Below, piece by piece: positions 12,986 through 25,344 of a stretch of DNA of 64,000 bases. The notes under the pieces were generated by a model. It did not search any database, had not been told where the DNA came from, and worked only from the letters and a program-made list of their open reading frames with translations. The DNA comes from Acanthopleura granulata (Eukaryota; Mollusca; Polyplacophora; Chitonida; Chitonidae). A program made the position numbers and the translations under genes. The stretch covers positions 37,413,868-37,477,867 of the forward strand of contig JABBOT010000002.1 of assembly GCA_016165875.1 (NCBI GenBank), given 5' to 3'. Position 1 is the stretch's first letter. Every line of letters begins with the position of its first letter.

Positions 12986-13559
12986 CTTAAAACAAGACAA
13001 ACGAAACAGAGTTAATGGTTTTGATTCACTATGTTTTATACGACTTGGATGACTTTCGGAGATTCTATTTTACAACAGTTGAAGGTGTCTTAACTTTAGC
13101 CTAACAGTGTATGCATGTGCTTACTTTATTCAGTATTTTCTGTTTAGGGATTCACCAAACATTTCCGCTATAATGAAGACGGTCACTTAAAGGCTTGGAG
13201 CAATGCAATTCCCACCAAGGCTTTCCACACAAAAATGCCTCTGTTCGTCTATCTATCATTTTGATGAAGCCCAGCAGGGTAGTAAAAAGATTCTTGTTGA
13301 AACAGTAGGCAGTTTGTTCCGCAGTACGTCAAATAAAGATTTTCTGTGAAGCGTTCTCATTGTTTTATGGGATAGTGACGCTCGTCTATAGAGACATAAT
13401 TTGCTAACTCTTCTTAAAAAGACAAAGTCATAGTTTTCTTCTGATTATATGTTGGCAGAATATACTTTAGTGAACTCTGACAGTGTAGTACGTGGTCTCC
13501 AGTAGGTCCATTTGCACTTTTACCAGTTGATTATTTATTAAATCTGAACACAAAGAAGC

Positions 13560-15248
13560 TATATCAGTGAAGTGCAATAAAATTAACATCCACTGACATC
13601 ACTGTTCTAGGAAGATATGGTGCTAGGAACCGTGTAGGTGACGACTATTTTGGGTGTTTACGAGAACAAAGTAAAACCGAAACAGAAGTAAATTGATGTT
13701 TCACCGGTTTCCTTTTTCTCTATCGACAATCATTGAACACAATTTTCTCCAAGAAAATTGGCATTAAAATGAAACAAAATGGTGTTAATAACCGGTTTCG
13801 AGAGAAAAAGCCCTGTACTTGAATCAAAAGTAATCAATAGAAACCACGGGTTAAACAGAAGAAAAAAAATGACTAACTGATAAAAATGCCATGTTTAAAG
13901 TTTCGGAAACATATGCGGCTGTAACAGGGGCTGTTACAGAGCCTTCTCAGTGCTACTAGTCATTACCTAAGTAATTACAGGGATGAAAGATAGCATTGGG
14001 TGGATTGAGGTAAGATGGGCGGGATGTGGGGGAGGGGGGCGAGGTCCGAGTTCTGTGGAGCCTCTGATCACTCCGCACTTTAACAAAAATCAATTCAGCT
14101 AGATGGATTTGGAGGCATAATTGGCGCCAGCCATTTGAATATGGACGACGAATTTCATTACATCACTGGCTGTGCGTGATAACAATAGGCTTCTTCAGGT
14201 GTGCGGCAAGCCCTATGGCGATACCAAAGAGGGGTGGTTACGTGTGGCTACAGCCAACTGCATTTCCGGCTAACCCCCAGCTTAGCCAAAGATCGATGGT
14301 GAAAAAGCGCCTTGCTTTTTTCCTTCCCCCGCAAGGCTCTTTTATACTGAAACACGGCCCACCTTGCCTACCGTGCCCAGCCGTGTTATTGTCTGCGGCT
14401 GAGTCAAAGGTATTTATTACGGCATTTCAGACGGGATAAACAGATTACAACACAGCGTGGTGGCTTAGACCGGTAGAGTGGGTAAATGTGTTCGGGTCAG
14501 ATTTCTCGTTGTTTGGTGAACGAGTTAGGGCAGAGATTCTATACAGGCAAAGTATCAAGTCGTTAACAATGGCTTCGATTAGTATCAGGTCTTAGCCAGT
14601 CATGGGTTTTCTCCGCATTCAAATTGCCAAGATTTAAGTGAGTACATCCCGTAAATGTAACACAAGGCTTGACTGTGCTGGTCTCATTAAACCAAATGAC
14701 TGTAAGAATTAATAGTCATGTTATTTCATTGGTTGACAATCGAGAAAAGCACCACCAGGTTCTTGGCCCATAAGTTCGCGTGTTCGAATCAAGTTCCCGC
14801 TGTCACTTTTGTACCTGGCAAATGCCCGTTGTTCACTTCAAGTACTCAACCCTGACCGGCGTTATATCAGTGCAAACAAAATTTTACGCACATGAAATAA
14901 TTTGAAAAATGCAACTACATTTTCACTTAAGGAATGAGAGTGGTTTTCCCAGCAGGGAATTTATTTGAGATCATTAATAGTAGTAAACCACATTTTACAA
15001 CTGAAGAAGTGACATCAATACTTGTGTTATCTTTCATTGTGGGTTGAACGTGTTTTGGATTCATTTTGTGCTCATTGCCGTCAAAATACGGAATGCTTGC
15101 TGGATATTCATACTTGCTGGTAATCCAACCCAATTTTGTCATTAGAAAAACATGCGAATGGCCGTGGCACGATCAATTTTCTCCCACCACAAGTGTGGTC
15201 GTAGTCGTACGAGTCTTACATCTGAAGAGAAAGCCGCATTTAGAGTAA
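13560..15248. repeat. Repeat X2
   Basis: Direct repeat of X3, starting AGTGCAATAAAATTAAC and ending after the TACTTGCTGGTAATCCAACC block (15,110-15,132). It contains a tRNA-like stretch (14,458-14,508: GGTGGCTTAGACCGGTAGAG ... GGGTCAGATTTC) and, about 260 bp later, GTGTTCGAATC, a B-box-like motif. X units may therefore be built on an old SINE. The frame at 14,176-14,439 is not kept in X1 or X3. Confidence 0.7.
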
Positions 15249-16815
15249 TTCTATACTAGTGACGTCCGATAAAATTAACACCAATTGACCTCCCCGTATC
15301 TTTTTTCAAAACCTCTGCTCAAGACCTGGTGCTTGGAACCTTGTAAGCTGTTACTATTTAAGTATTTACAGAGTGAAACCCGAACTGAAGTAACTTGCCA
15401 AAAGACCGCATTTTACCAGTTTCCATTTTGTTCTGTCGACAATATATGTACAGAATTTATTTCATAAATGTTCGCATAAAAATGGAATAAACAGGTACTG
15501 AAAACCAGTTTGGTTAAAGAAAATCCGTATTCTTTGAGGTGGTTTAATAGTTATTAATAAACACCACGTGTTAGACAGAAGAAAATCAAAGTGGACTAAA
15601 TGGCAAAAGCGCGATATTTAAATTTTCGGAAACACGCGTTGCCGTTACAGACCACGTTACAGAAATTACTGATCGCTATTAGTCATTACCTGGGTTATTA
15701 CACGGATGAAAGATGGGAATGGGTGGATTGAGGTGATGTGCGTGTGTGTGAGTGGGGAGGAGGTGGTGCGGCTGAAGAGCGTCTGTTCACGGCACATTTT
15801 AGAACAAATTCAGCAAGGCAAAATTGACGTCATCGGTTTGAATATGAACGACTAACTTCATTAAGCAATTGGCTGTGCGTGATGACAAATGGCGACTGCA
15901 GGTGTGCGACAAGCCGTGTGGTGATACCGAAAAGGGAGGGTTACGTGTGGTTACAGCTAAATTCATTTCGCGTTAACCTCTAGCTTAACCAAAGATCGAT
16001 GGTGAATAATCGTCTTGCTTTTTCCCGCAAGGCTCGTTTATATTGAGTTGAAACACGGCCCACTTTACCTATCGCACCCAGACGTGTTATAGTCTGCGGC
16101 AGGGTAAGAGGTATTTCATTACAGTATTTCAGACAACACAGCTTGGTAGCTCACACCGCTAGAGTGGGTAATGTGTTTGGGTCAGATTCCGCGTCCAATG
16201 GTGAACGAGTTAGGGCAAGGATTATGGACAGGGAGCATCGAGTTGCTAATAATGGCTTTGATTATTATCAGCTCTTAGTCAATCATGGGTTTTCTCGGCC
16301 TTCCGATTACCAAGATTTAAGTGAGTACATCCAGTTAATGTAAAGCAAGGCTTGACTGTGCTGGTCTCATTGAGCCAAACGACTTTAAGAATTAATAGTC
16401 ATGGTTTTTTCATTGGTTCACTTTCGAGAAAAGCTCCATCAGATTCTTTACCAATGGGGTCGCGTGTTCGGGTCAAATTTTCGCTGTTACCTGTGTACGG
16501 CAAACCCACCATGTACTTCAGGAACACCAATTCCCTAAACCAATAAACCTGACCGGCGTTATGTGAGTGAAGAGAAATTTGAAATCGGCTTCGAAGTAAT
16601 AAATGAAATAAAAAAAAAAATAATGCGTTTGGTCTTGTAAAGGGGTAAATACTGTACAACTGCTGAAGAATCATCGACACGTATGTCTTTTCTCAGAATT
16701 GATTGAACGCGTTTTGGGTTCATTTTGTGCGTCTTGCTTTTAAAATACGTTGGGTGATCAGTTAGATATGGATACTTGCTGGTAATCCAAGCTATTCTTG
16801 TCGTTGCTCAGATTC
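15249..16815. repeat. Repeat X3, directly abutting X2
   Basis: CGATAAAATTAACACCAATTG (15,268 region) matches X2 at 13,575, and the two stay collinear for about 1.6 kb to TACTTGCTGGTAATCCAAGC (16,779). It contains the tRNA-like GGTAGCTCACACCGCTAGAG ... GGGTCAGATTCC at 16,143-16,190 and the CAATGGGGTCGCGTGTTCGG block at 16,452. No stable frame. Confidence 0.7.
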
Positions 16816-16867
16816 GTTGCTCAGATACGGACAAAGACGAGACTTAAGCATGCCACCATCATCACCT

Positions 16868-17060
16868 TAAGGCAAGGCAATTACCCAGGAGCCTCTCACC
16901 TGTGCGGGCGCTGTGAGTTCAAGCCCAGTCCTCTCTGGTGGTATGTGAAAAGATCTCAGGAAAACCTGAGAATGGTATTGAGTTTTCCCGGGCACGAACA
17001 GTCTCCTCTCACCAAAATTGTGGCTGCAGTCGTAGAACAGAAATATTTTCGAGGTTAGAG
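16868..17060 (+). mobile_element. Decayed tRNA-headed SINE (family 1), plus strand
   Basis: CCAGGAGCCTCTCACC ... GCGCTGTGAGTTCAAGCCC (B-box-like) is followed by TTTTCCCGGGCAC, TCTCCTCTCACCAAAATTG, GGCTGCAGTCGTAGAACAG and AAATATTTTCGAG. This is the same order of blocks as the better copies at 22,084, 28,660 and 58,141. The A-box end and the tail are eroded. Confidence 0.65.
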
Positions 17061-19186
17061 AAAAATTTCTCTGGGAAACTCCTTAGCAACAACGTCAGCA
17101 AGCTACAAGTACTACTTTCCGGTCGATCAACCAGAGGAGACATTTAAAAGAGTAGGGATAATATATTTTATTCCAATCTTTTCCATGTATAAGAACATGA
17201 TGTTCCGTCAGGAAATCAACTTATAAATCACCACAGTAAGCCCACGTCACACTATTTCACACTTGGAGCGCACATTTTCATTCTATTTTTCATTAAAACG
17301 CAAATTTTGTTTAACATACGTACATAAACACATTTGGCGGGAAAAACGCCATGGTCTTTGTCCTATCCACTACAGGTAACATATCAACGTGTTGAAAACA
17401 GTTCGGCGAATATTAGTGTAAACGTTCACACAATAAAACGAAATTTTAAAATTAAGTAAAACACCAATACAACTACCATTTCAAAAAATACAATAATTAC
17501 ATCGAAACACTATGGACGGGTTTAGTTTGTGGGATATCGATGAACTTGGGAAGTGTGTGAAGTAGGAGTGAAAATTGTGGGAAGCGAATTGGGATGTGTT
17601 TTAAATGATGACACCTTCACATGTAATTCTGTAAAGAACGCAATGAAGCTTGAGTGGAAGAAGCCATGGGTAATTTGTTTATTTACACACTCATTCCTCG
17701 GCGACCTGGAGAAAGTACAGTTCAGTGAATATGACATAGCCTGTGATGTTATATCATAACGCGTTAGTTAACGGACAACCGATGTACGATCGCCTTCGGC
17801 TGGCTATATTTACACATGCCTCCGTGGATGAGAAGTCCTTGTTTTATCATTTTGTACAATGGAGCAGATGTGTAGATACACATGCATGTTAAAAGTAAGA
17901 GGATGTGCTTCTGTAGATTTAGCAGTACTTTGTTCCATGTGATCGTTTCTATGGTTCCTGTAGTGCTAGGGTCAGTTTGCCAGGTATCCTTCGCTTGAGT
18001 TATTAGGTACTCATCAGGCTTTGCCTGGAGTGTCAAGCAAAAAACACTCAGGCACCATGAATGAAACCTCCACGTTTAAAAGGAGAAAGAAAGAATTACA
18101 CACAGAAGACTGGCCTGTTCAACATGTTCCGAGGAAGTAATATGCCAAAAACTTAATGTGGCCTCTATCCGATACAAGCATGCTAAATCCCAGTCGCTTC
18201 TCACAAAGACATCTTCAATGCAATAAAAACGTAATGTTGTGTGTGATCTGTGTGAATATTGTCGCAGTGTGAGCTTTAATCACTTAAACGAGGGTTATCA
18301 CTAGGAAAACATGCTTTAACAAGCCGCGGGTTTATTATTCACAAAGGGAAAAATTAATTGACCATTGACATCCAAAATTAAGATTTCTTCGAATTGGGCT
18401 TCCTGCAAATAAACTCTTCTTTTGTTTACGTTTCATACCCAGCCAAAGACAGGCAGGCAGACAATGTCAAAGGTATGTATACATGGAAGATATAGAAGTG
18501 TTGGTTTGGTTACGGGTTAAGTCAGTTTGTGTAGCGTGAGCTTTCAGTGTCGTTACATTCGTATAATACAAAGCTGAAATCAACTGCAAACAGGGTACAA
18601 CTACATTAAGGCATATTTCTATGCCGTCAGCCTTAAGGGTGCCATAAAACGACAGCAAAATGTCATTGGAGGATAATCAGCAGAAAATATAATAAAGTGT
18701 TATAGTATGGACTGACAGAACACCTGTGGGGTGCATGTATTAATATTAATATGCTCACGCAAAGAAAAATGAAGGATGGAAAGTTAATTTCGTTGTTTTT
18801 GAAAATATGTCTCTGTTAGTATGTTAACATGAGTGTTTAAGTGATATGCCAGCAATGTGTTGATGCTTCTGTCTCGACTGACCGGTGTCTTTCGCATCAC
18901 CTACGTTTTTCAGCCAAAACTAGGTTCATCTTAGTGACTGCAACGGAGTGTTCCTGAAACTATGGCCACGAATAATATTTTAAAGAATCATGAATAATTA
19001 AGTCATGGTAGTGATACAACAGCCCCCTCTGCCATATAGTATCGGAAAGAGAATAGGAACTCTTCCGTAAGATAAACCAAGAAAACAAAAGTGATCTATC
19101 AATAAAGCCGCAAAAGTAAAGAAACCAGGCATTTAACCCAACAGTAGACTCTTTGAAAACACCTTATGGTGTGCCATAAATCATTT

Positions 19187-19513
19187 TTATGTGCGATCGT
19201 CTGGCATTTTGACGTGTTGGAAAGAATAACTTCCATGTTCGAAGTAATAGAATGTATTAAGGCTGGTTATGGCAGGGATCTCAGATAATGCCCGGAGGTA
19301 AGCACTGTCGGCAAGGCAGCTATGATGAAATTGGTAGTAAAAGAGAAATGGGCAAATCCAGACGGCTCTCCCGGGCATTCTATTAATTTCTCTATCACAA
19401 CAGCGCCGATTAAATATCAGCTGTTCCCTTACTGCGGGTAAGAAAGCATCGAGCTTGTCTTCTTTATCTATATATAATGCATCTATGGTCAGTTCACAGA
19501 TACGAAGCAATTC
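19187..19513 (-). pseudogene. Exon-like frame e6, D2 copy (longest intact version)
   Basis: This is an open minus-strand frame of about 107 codons. Core: ICELTIDALYIDKEDKLDAF, then LPAVREQLIFNRRCC, DREINRMPGRAVW, FYYQFHHSC. The D3 copy (30,293-30,574) keeps the same frame without an indel for about 85 codons, and D4 keeps it for about 60. In the best-conserved part (about 63 codons) I count roughly equal numbers of silent and replacement differences between D2 and D3. Neutral drift should give about three times more replacements. A possible acceptor GTGGACAG precedes the frame, though with a weak pyrimidine tract. No domain is recognised. It may be an exon of a duplicated host gene, or an unrecognised transposon fragment. 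Confidence 0.45.
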
Positions 19514-21079
19514 CTGTCCACCCTAGAAAATTTCCGAACTGTAGCTAGCTACATATGAACTGATTAATTTATTTGGAGGAGTTGGGCCATGTTGGCTCAG
19601 ATATTTCCGATGCGGCAGTCAGAACATTCACCACTGAGGACGCGTACTGGAGTCTAGTTCTCGTTTTCTCGCCTGCGGCTTTCAGGTAGGTAGTTTGTGT
19701 GGTTCTGTTTCCTCCACCCATAAATATAAAAGTCGTCGTATAAGTAAAATATATTTGAGTATGGCGCTGAACACAAATAAATGAATCTATAAATCTGATT
19801 GATGGGTTCTTATTGACTATACTTCGGCGATCAGGTCAGGATTATTGGTCAAAGTAACTCGGGAGCCCGGAGTAAACCACCGCCTGTTGTCGAGCATCAG
19901 ACAAACCTGCTGATGTAAAAGCATAGCCAAGGTATACTGAGACTTTAGACCTGTGGCATTCTAGGTGAGAGGCAGAACATTTGAGGTCAAGGTAAAAGAA
20001 AAACAACAACAACAAAAAACGAAAGGAAGGAATAGAACACAAATAGACATATAATCAAACAAAAACTCGATGGTTTGTTCTCTTGACGATGCATATGTGT
20101 ACGAGTTTAGAGAAATTAATTTAAAGAGATATTGTGTTTGGAAGCCTTTCCCAAGATACAACTTGAAGAAAAATGAAGCTTGAAGAAAAAGAGCACCGCA
20201 TGATACAAGTTTGATAAAGTTTAAAAAAGCCTCAAGACTTTCAGTGATATCGTGTTCGCAATCCAGTTATAAAATATAACTTGTATGACCCCAAAGACCT
20301 TGAAGAAATTGATCAGTGGCACTGACAACGAATGGGTGTTATTTCCCTATGCCTTAGCATACGTATGATATAGGTAAAAACGGTATTGAGCTTTCAACAC
20401 GTGGAGTGATTCAAAGGTATGGACAGACGGGCAGACGGATACTCGTCTGAACTCCATAACAATACACAAATTTGGCCTCGGGGTAAGAAACGATGCTCCC
20501 TATAGATCAGTTCACAGTGCCTTCCACAAAAGAATCGGCATTTTTTCAGTAATAATAAAGAAAATGCTTTGAAAGTTTAGGGCTTTTGCATGTTTTTTGT
20601 GAAACTAATTTTTCAAACCACGGGTCTTCCTACTCTATTGTTTTGTAAACGTTTTATCTTTTGAAGTCTTGTAGAGAAATTTGCCAACCTGACAAGGAGC
20701 AGTGCTCATATTTGCGGAACTTGGCTTATATTTTCAAAGTCACTGGCATCATTTAACTTCTATTCTGTGACTTGTAAAGTCTTGTACACGATATGTCTGT
20801 TCGCCTACCTAACCAATTGTGATCAGACCACATAAGAACGTCGTCGTATGTGGAGGACCTCTTTTATCATTGAACCTCATGTGTTATTTCAAGGTCATGT
20901 AAGAAAGCAGTTACAAGTTTTCCCAAAGTTGAACTTTTTTAGCATTATTTCAGATCTTTGTAACGTTTCAAAGGTAAACCGCAATAACCCTGACATGTGT
21001 ATAATTTCCACATTCAATAAGTTGATTACTTAAATAACTAACAATATTTACCAAACATAACACTGAAAAAACTGTATTA

Positions 21080-21212
21080 TTGAAAGTGTAATGGTGAAAA
21101 AATAGGAGACATGGCAGATGGGCCGAGGTGTTGTTTAAGGTATCCATGAAGATGAGGTGTGCTGGCGCGTTAGAGAAAAAATAGGACAGCCTGGTGGAGA
21201 AAAGCTTTGTTC
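21080..21212 (-). pseudogene. Exon-like block e5, D2 copy
   Basis: Acceptor-like TTTCTCTTGTAATTATG then TTTTGAG at 21,213 onward. The exon starts GAACAAAG. Phase 2 is open and reads TKLFSTRLSYFFSNAP, AHLIFMDTLNNTSAHLPC, then LLFFHHYTF. D1 and D4 share parts of this frame, and the junction position is identical in all four copies. The downstream end is not defined by a clear donor here. In D3 a CAG|GTCTCC donor is present. Confidence 0.4.
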
Positions 21213-21700
21213 CTCAAAACATAATTACAAGAGAAACCCAAATCAGTAAGTGGGATTAACTATAGTGACTGTTTTCTGGGAAGGGTGTGTCTGCTGGCAA
21301 TGCATTTAGTCCGCCTGCTTTGTGTTTTGACGAATTTGGAAAATTCATTTTCACGGCACTTCAGTATGTGTAAGCATCCAACTTAACTCCGTACACCTGT
21401 CTGACTCAGTATTGTCTGCTTGAAGATTTACCAAAATAAGGTTCTTGTAGAAACATGGTCAAGTTGCATGATATTACGTCGAACATAAATTGTCTGTGAG
21501 GCGAAGTCACACTTTATCGGTTAGCGATGCTCGTCTAGCGAATTAGTTCAATGTCCCAGCCGAAAGGCTTTCAGTGTCCTCCAAACCATCAACTAAATTG
21601 GCAACAAAGGGACATTCTATAGCTTTCTGTTCATTCAATATTCCCAGAGTATGTGGCAATAAAATTCTGACACCGTGCTATATAAGTGGGCATACAAAAC

Positions 21701-22025
21701 CGACCTAGCGAAGCAGCGATAAGTTCGAGGTCTAAGGATCCGGGATTAATCCTGGGCCGGGTCGCACCAAAGACTTAAATATGGTACTTGTTGCTTCTTG
21801 GCTTGGCGCTCAGCACTGAGCGGTTAGAGCAAGGAAACCGGACTGGTCGGCCGGTGTCAGTATAATGTGACTGGGTGGGATGTCATACCAGGTGTCTTCT
21901 ATATGATGTTCCAATGACGTCATTACTTGGGCGGCATGGACTGGCCCTGCCACGAGAAGACACAACATATATCATTGTCACATAATTGAAAAACTGCTAA
22001 GTGCGACGTTAAAACCCAAGCGTAC
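21701..22025 (+). mobile_element. SINE family 2, plus strand
   Basis: A tRNA-like head (CTAGCGAAGCAGCGATAAG ... GGATCCGGGATTAATCC ... GGCCGGGTCGCACC) is followed by AAAGACTTAAAT, TGGCTTGGCGCTCAGCACTG, AAACCGGACTGGTCGGCC, the GTGTCAGTATAATGTGAC block and a CGACGTTAAAACCCAAGCG end. A diverged copy lies at 54,596-54,850. This structure is familiar from mollusc genomes (from memory). Confidence 0.75.
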
Positions 22026-22083
22026 ATGCATATACATTCCACTGGTCACAGAATGAAAACTGTTATCGTTAAGCATCATGTGA

Positions 22084-22312
22084 TTTACTCATTTGATTGA
22101 TGTTTGACGCCGTACTCAAGAATATTTCACTTACACGACGGCGGCCAGCATTATGGTGGGAGGAAACCGGGCAGTGCCCGGGGGAAACCCGCAAACATCC
22201 GCAAGTTGTTGGCAGACCTTCCCACGTACGGCCGGAGAGGAAGCCAGCATGACCTGGAGGCTTCGGGTTATCGAACTCCGCTAGCGCGCTAACCGACTGA
22301 GCCACGGATGCC
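22084..22312 (-). mobile_element. SINE family 1, near full length, with target-site duplication
   Basis: On the minus strand: tRNA-like head (CCGTGGCTCAGTCGGTTAGC, GCGCTAGCGGAG) with A box, then GGAAGGTCTGCCAACAACTT, CCCGGTTTCCTCCCACC, ATAATGCTGGCCGCC and a tail ATATTCTTGAGTACGGCG. It is flanked by TTAAGCATCATGTGA (22,069-22,083) and TTAAGAATCATGTGA (22,313-22,327), 14 of 15 identical, a clear target-site duplication. The block order matches mollusc-wide tRNA-derived SINEs such as RUDI or MetaSINE types. I do not assign the superfamily. Confidence 0.85.
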
Positions 22313-24199
22313 TTAAGAATCATGTGAAATAGTTCAATAACCCATGACGATTTTACGGAGGATAGATGAAAACAGAAGCTACGAACTCAAAAAAGGCCTG
22401 AAAATTTTTTTCTTTAAAGTTAATGGATCCATTATAAAGATTTAGTAGAACCATCGAATGGATTTGACAGTAACTACAAAGGATTATACATGTTGTGCCT
22501 CCCCACAGCATCTCTTTAAGGTGAATTATCAATGGAGTGCTTAATGAACAGGTAAAAAAAATTCATGAAGAATGGATAGCAGTTTTGAAACAACAAAACG
22601 GTGCACATGTGGAATTTATTAACGGCATCTAAAATGTAAGGGTATTCCATAAACACTGGGTGACATATATTCTCTGCATTTTAACCTCGAAAAACGAATT
22701 TTTTCAATACAGAGGTACTTAACTTAAACGGTTGTAACTCTTCACATGCCATAGCAATGGTTCAGAATATGTCTGTTCCGCGTTATCGCTTGTGCTTCTC
22801 TAAATAATCGTTCATCCTAGTTTGCCAAGATGTCAACACTCTAAGTGTTACTTAACAAGAAAGTGTTTACTGGGGACAGCATATCATTGAACCGGCTTGG
22901 AAGGCCGATTAAGTCCTTAATATGTTTGAAATGTTCACATCACACTGTATGGTTATGTACTTCGTTGTAGCCTTAACATTGTTCCGGAAGTACGCGTCAG
23001 AATGCAGTCTTCCCATGGTAGCTTGAGAAGCGCCCTGGACTTCTCAGTAGATAAACTATGTGGCCTCTGTACTCTGATGGTGTTGGATCTTTGCTGATCT
23101 CAAGGTGGAGATTTTGTTTTGAAGGATTTTGACGGATGACTTCATTAAAATCGAAAGACCGAAAGCGCCAAAATGAACCACTTTGCCTATTTAAAATAAA
23201 AACCTCTTCCCACAACTGTCGAAGGGTTTCCGAAATTATTACAATGCAGATTGAGGTCATTGAGAGGTCATCTTTATACATTCTATTCATGCATCCCTCA
23301 CATGACATTTGTGAAATTCTTTTTGTCGGTAGTAATGTCGTGACAAGTCGAAATAAAAGCTTGGGAGGCTCCAAATGTCTGACATTCACAATGTGCTTAG
23401 AAACAGAATTACAGGATAAACTAAAGGTCATGCACCTCAGTTAATCACCGTCTTGGTTCGTGGGTTTTACCTCACAACCTCGACGTTAGCCAAACTGGTT
23501 AGGTAATCTAAGAAAGCAATTTACCTAATATATCGATAGTTTTAAAAGGTCAGTATCAGTCTCCCCTATGCATAGTGGAATTTGAAGTGGATGCGATTAC
23601 AACAAAGGAGTGCTTAATACACACAACAAAATGTCATATTTTCTTTGTCCCTCGAGACAATTTTCTTCTGAGAATTGAATCTGATTAACATTTAAGCATG
23701 TGGGGCTGGATCGTGAAATCTTCCTACAATTTCTTCCATCTTAACGATACAAAGAATAGGTACGACAATTATTCTCCCAGCGTAACTTTCTTGGAAACCA
23801 CAGAGCACATGATCTACACTATCTGCGACAGTATTCCGAGGGTAGTAATTGGTCCAAGAAGTGCTAACAAGTCTTATGTGTTCGCAGGTCACATTTTACA
23901 TCACAACAAATGTCACGAAATAGTCGAATGCTAGGGGTGTACATGGATTGTTGACTCGGATAAAGTGGACACACCCTCCAATCTGACGCCAGTTCTTTGT
24001 TGACGGATAAGTTTACTTGCTCGGGAAGGTGGAAACATCAGCCGATATAAAACAACAGTGCGCGTAATTGATTTCCTTTGTAATAACGGAAGAAAAGTCA
24101 CCAAGGTAATTGTCCTAAGGTGAATCTCCCCACTGGGAATGTACAAGAGTATAGTGTGATTACTAGTATTGAGCTAGAAATGACATTGGACACCAGGAA

Positions 24200-24372
24200 G
24201 ATATCCTTCTAGAAAATATTAGCAGATTCTTCCAAGTTAATCAACGTTGTCACACATTTGGGAATTCTTTTACAACCGAGTCAGTCAAATGGTCAAGTGC
24301 TGAAGCCAGGAGAACTCTACCCAGAGACAAGAAGGTGACAGTGTACGGGGTTGACCACATCGCAAACACGGG
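24200..24372 (-). pseudogene. Exon-like block e4, D2 copy (two stops)
   Basis: After AAAACATAG on the minus strand, the frame CCC GTG TTT ... reads MWSTPYTVTFLSLGRVLL, ASALDHLTDSVVKEF, a TGA, QR, a TGA, then LTWKNLLIFSRRI. D4 (49,105-49,293) reads the same frame without those stops. The first part is hydrophobic and could span a membrane. D2 is inactivated by the two TGA codons. Confidence 0.4.
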
Positions 24373-24747
24373 CTATGTTTTCTTTCTACGGTCGCTGTGT
24401 AAAGCTGATGCAGTCGTTTGGATACACATTGCCGGATTTCTCACAAGGATGAGCCGTCAGAGTTTGACAGTCTTGATCGTTTATAATGGGATTTGATGTC
24501 TGAGTTTACACATATCACAATGACCCAGGCAGTGATGTGGGATCGTTATATCTTTACAGACAGCTGCAAGCTTTTGCGGGCTTACACTGAATGTTTCAGA
24601 GGTATTTCATCGCTCAATACTAGCCTTTCAGAACACGAATGATCAACCCACACCGCTCTATGCGCGTCAGACCTCTGTCGGCTTAAATCTTTGCTTACCA
24701 TTACACTGTGGTTATTACCGGTCGAATCATACATCAGGGCTGCTTGC

Positions 24748-24867
24748 TGAAATGCAACGTGCAGAGGGTGAGTGGCAAGCTTTCCATTCTCTCTGGGAGA
24801 AAACATTTGGGCACAAGACGTCAGGTCCGCTCTGTGAGAAATTTGTAATAGATGAAGAAAATCCGCA
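24748..24867 (-). pseudogene. Exon-like block e3, D2 copy (open frame)
   Basis: Acceptor TTTTCTTCCAG is followed by TGCGGATTTTC. The open frame reads ADFLHLLQISHRADLTSCAQ, MFSPRENGKLATHPLHVAF and ends at CATTTCA followed by GCAAG. D3 has a canonical GTAAGG and D4 GTAGGT at this donor, so D2 has a GC donor or a mutated one. D2 keeps the reading frame that D3 and D4 have lost by a stop or a 1-nt deletion. Protein family not recognised. Confidence 0.5.
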
Positions 24868-25344
24868 CTGGAAGAAAACAAGCATTTTCGACCTAATTAA
24901 TTGTGATTTTAAACACCGAATGCAAATCTGACACTTGTTTATCAGTCTGTTATCGTTAGCCAGCAAGATATAACACCTATTGCTCCGTCCTCATGAGCCG
25001 ATAAAACCTTGTCTTGGCTGATGGGATAAGGGTGCGAAAAGCATTAGTAGCGCCTTTACAGCCACATGAAGCCTGCGACTGGGACAGCCATTCTACTCCC
25101 TTCAGGATGATTGAGAGAAAGTTATCGTTAGTTCTGTAGCGGTAAGGCCTAGTGACGTATTACCTGCTTCCGTCTGATGAGAACATCTAAAAACACCCGC
25201 CATGTGACAGGACAATTTTATTACTTATATCCTACTCTCTGTAACAATGTTTCCGTTGTTTCCTGCTCTTAACTTCATTGAAGATTGTTTCACTGAGGTA
25301 CTCATGAAAAGAGGTGTTTATGAGGTATATTATTCTCCAAGTTG

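Larger units (their letters stand above)
9590..13555. repeat. Array copy D1 (partial, most diverged)
   Basis: Landmarks shared with the other copies: GGTCATTCCATAAAACTCCTGCTGAGAAT (9832-9860; D3 28,239); a GGCCGGCTATATTTAC block (10,161; D2 17,800); the TCAGTCTACTGC...GTGTCAAATTA block (10,791; D3 28,551 and D4 38,987); GCTTTGGCATTCA-like 12.0-kb blocks (D3 29,400); and the pseudo-exons e6 (12,640) and e5 (12,985). A short segment at 11,390-11,520 instead resembles repeat X. Copies are recognisable only in blocks separated by indels. Confidence 0.6.
17100..25335. repeat. Array copy D2
   Basis: Collinear in blocks with D1 (GCCTTCGGCTGGCTATATTTAC at 17,791), D3 and D4. Examples: 18,890-19,790 matches D3 29,930-30,830; 21,080-21,700 matches D3 31,740-32,380; 23,220-23,700 matches D3 33,430-33,850; 23,700-25,230 matches D3 33,850-35,440. 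A stretch at about 22,330-23,200 is partly specific to this copy. The copy ends at the LINE relic. Confidence 0.75.

Noticed and set aside
14176..14439. 87-codon frame in X2
   Set aside because: Not conserved in X1 or X3 despite clear nucleotide similarity there.
16143..16190. tRNA gene candidate in repeat X3
   Set aside because: A-box- and B-box-like strings are present, but no cloverleaf stems can be drawn and the sequence is repeated in X2. Taken as SINE-derived.
22997..23431. 144-codon minus-strand open frame, the longest outside the LTR element
   Set aside because: The D3 counterpart of its first third (about 33,600-33,450) has stops in the same phase, and the rest lies in a D2-specific stretch. 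Not supported as coding.
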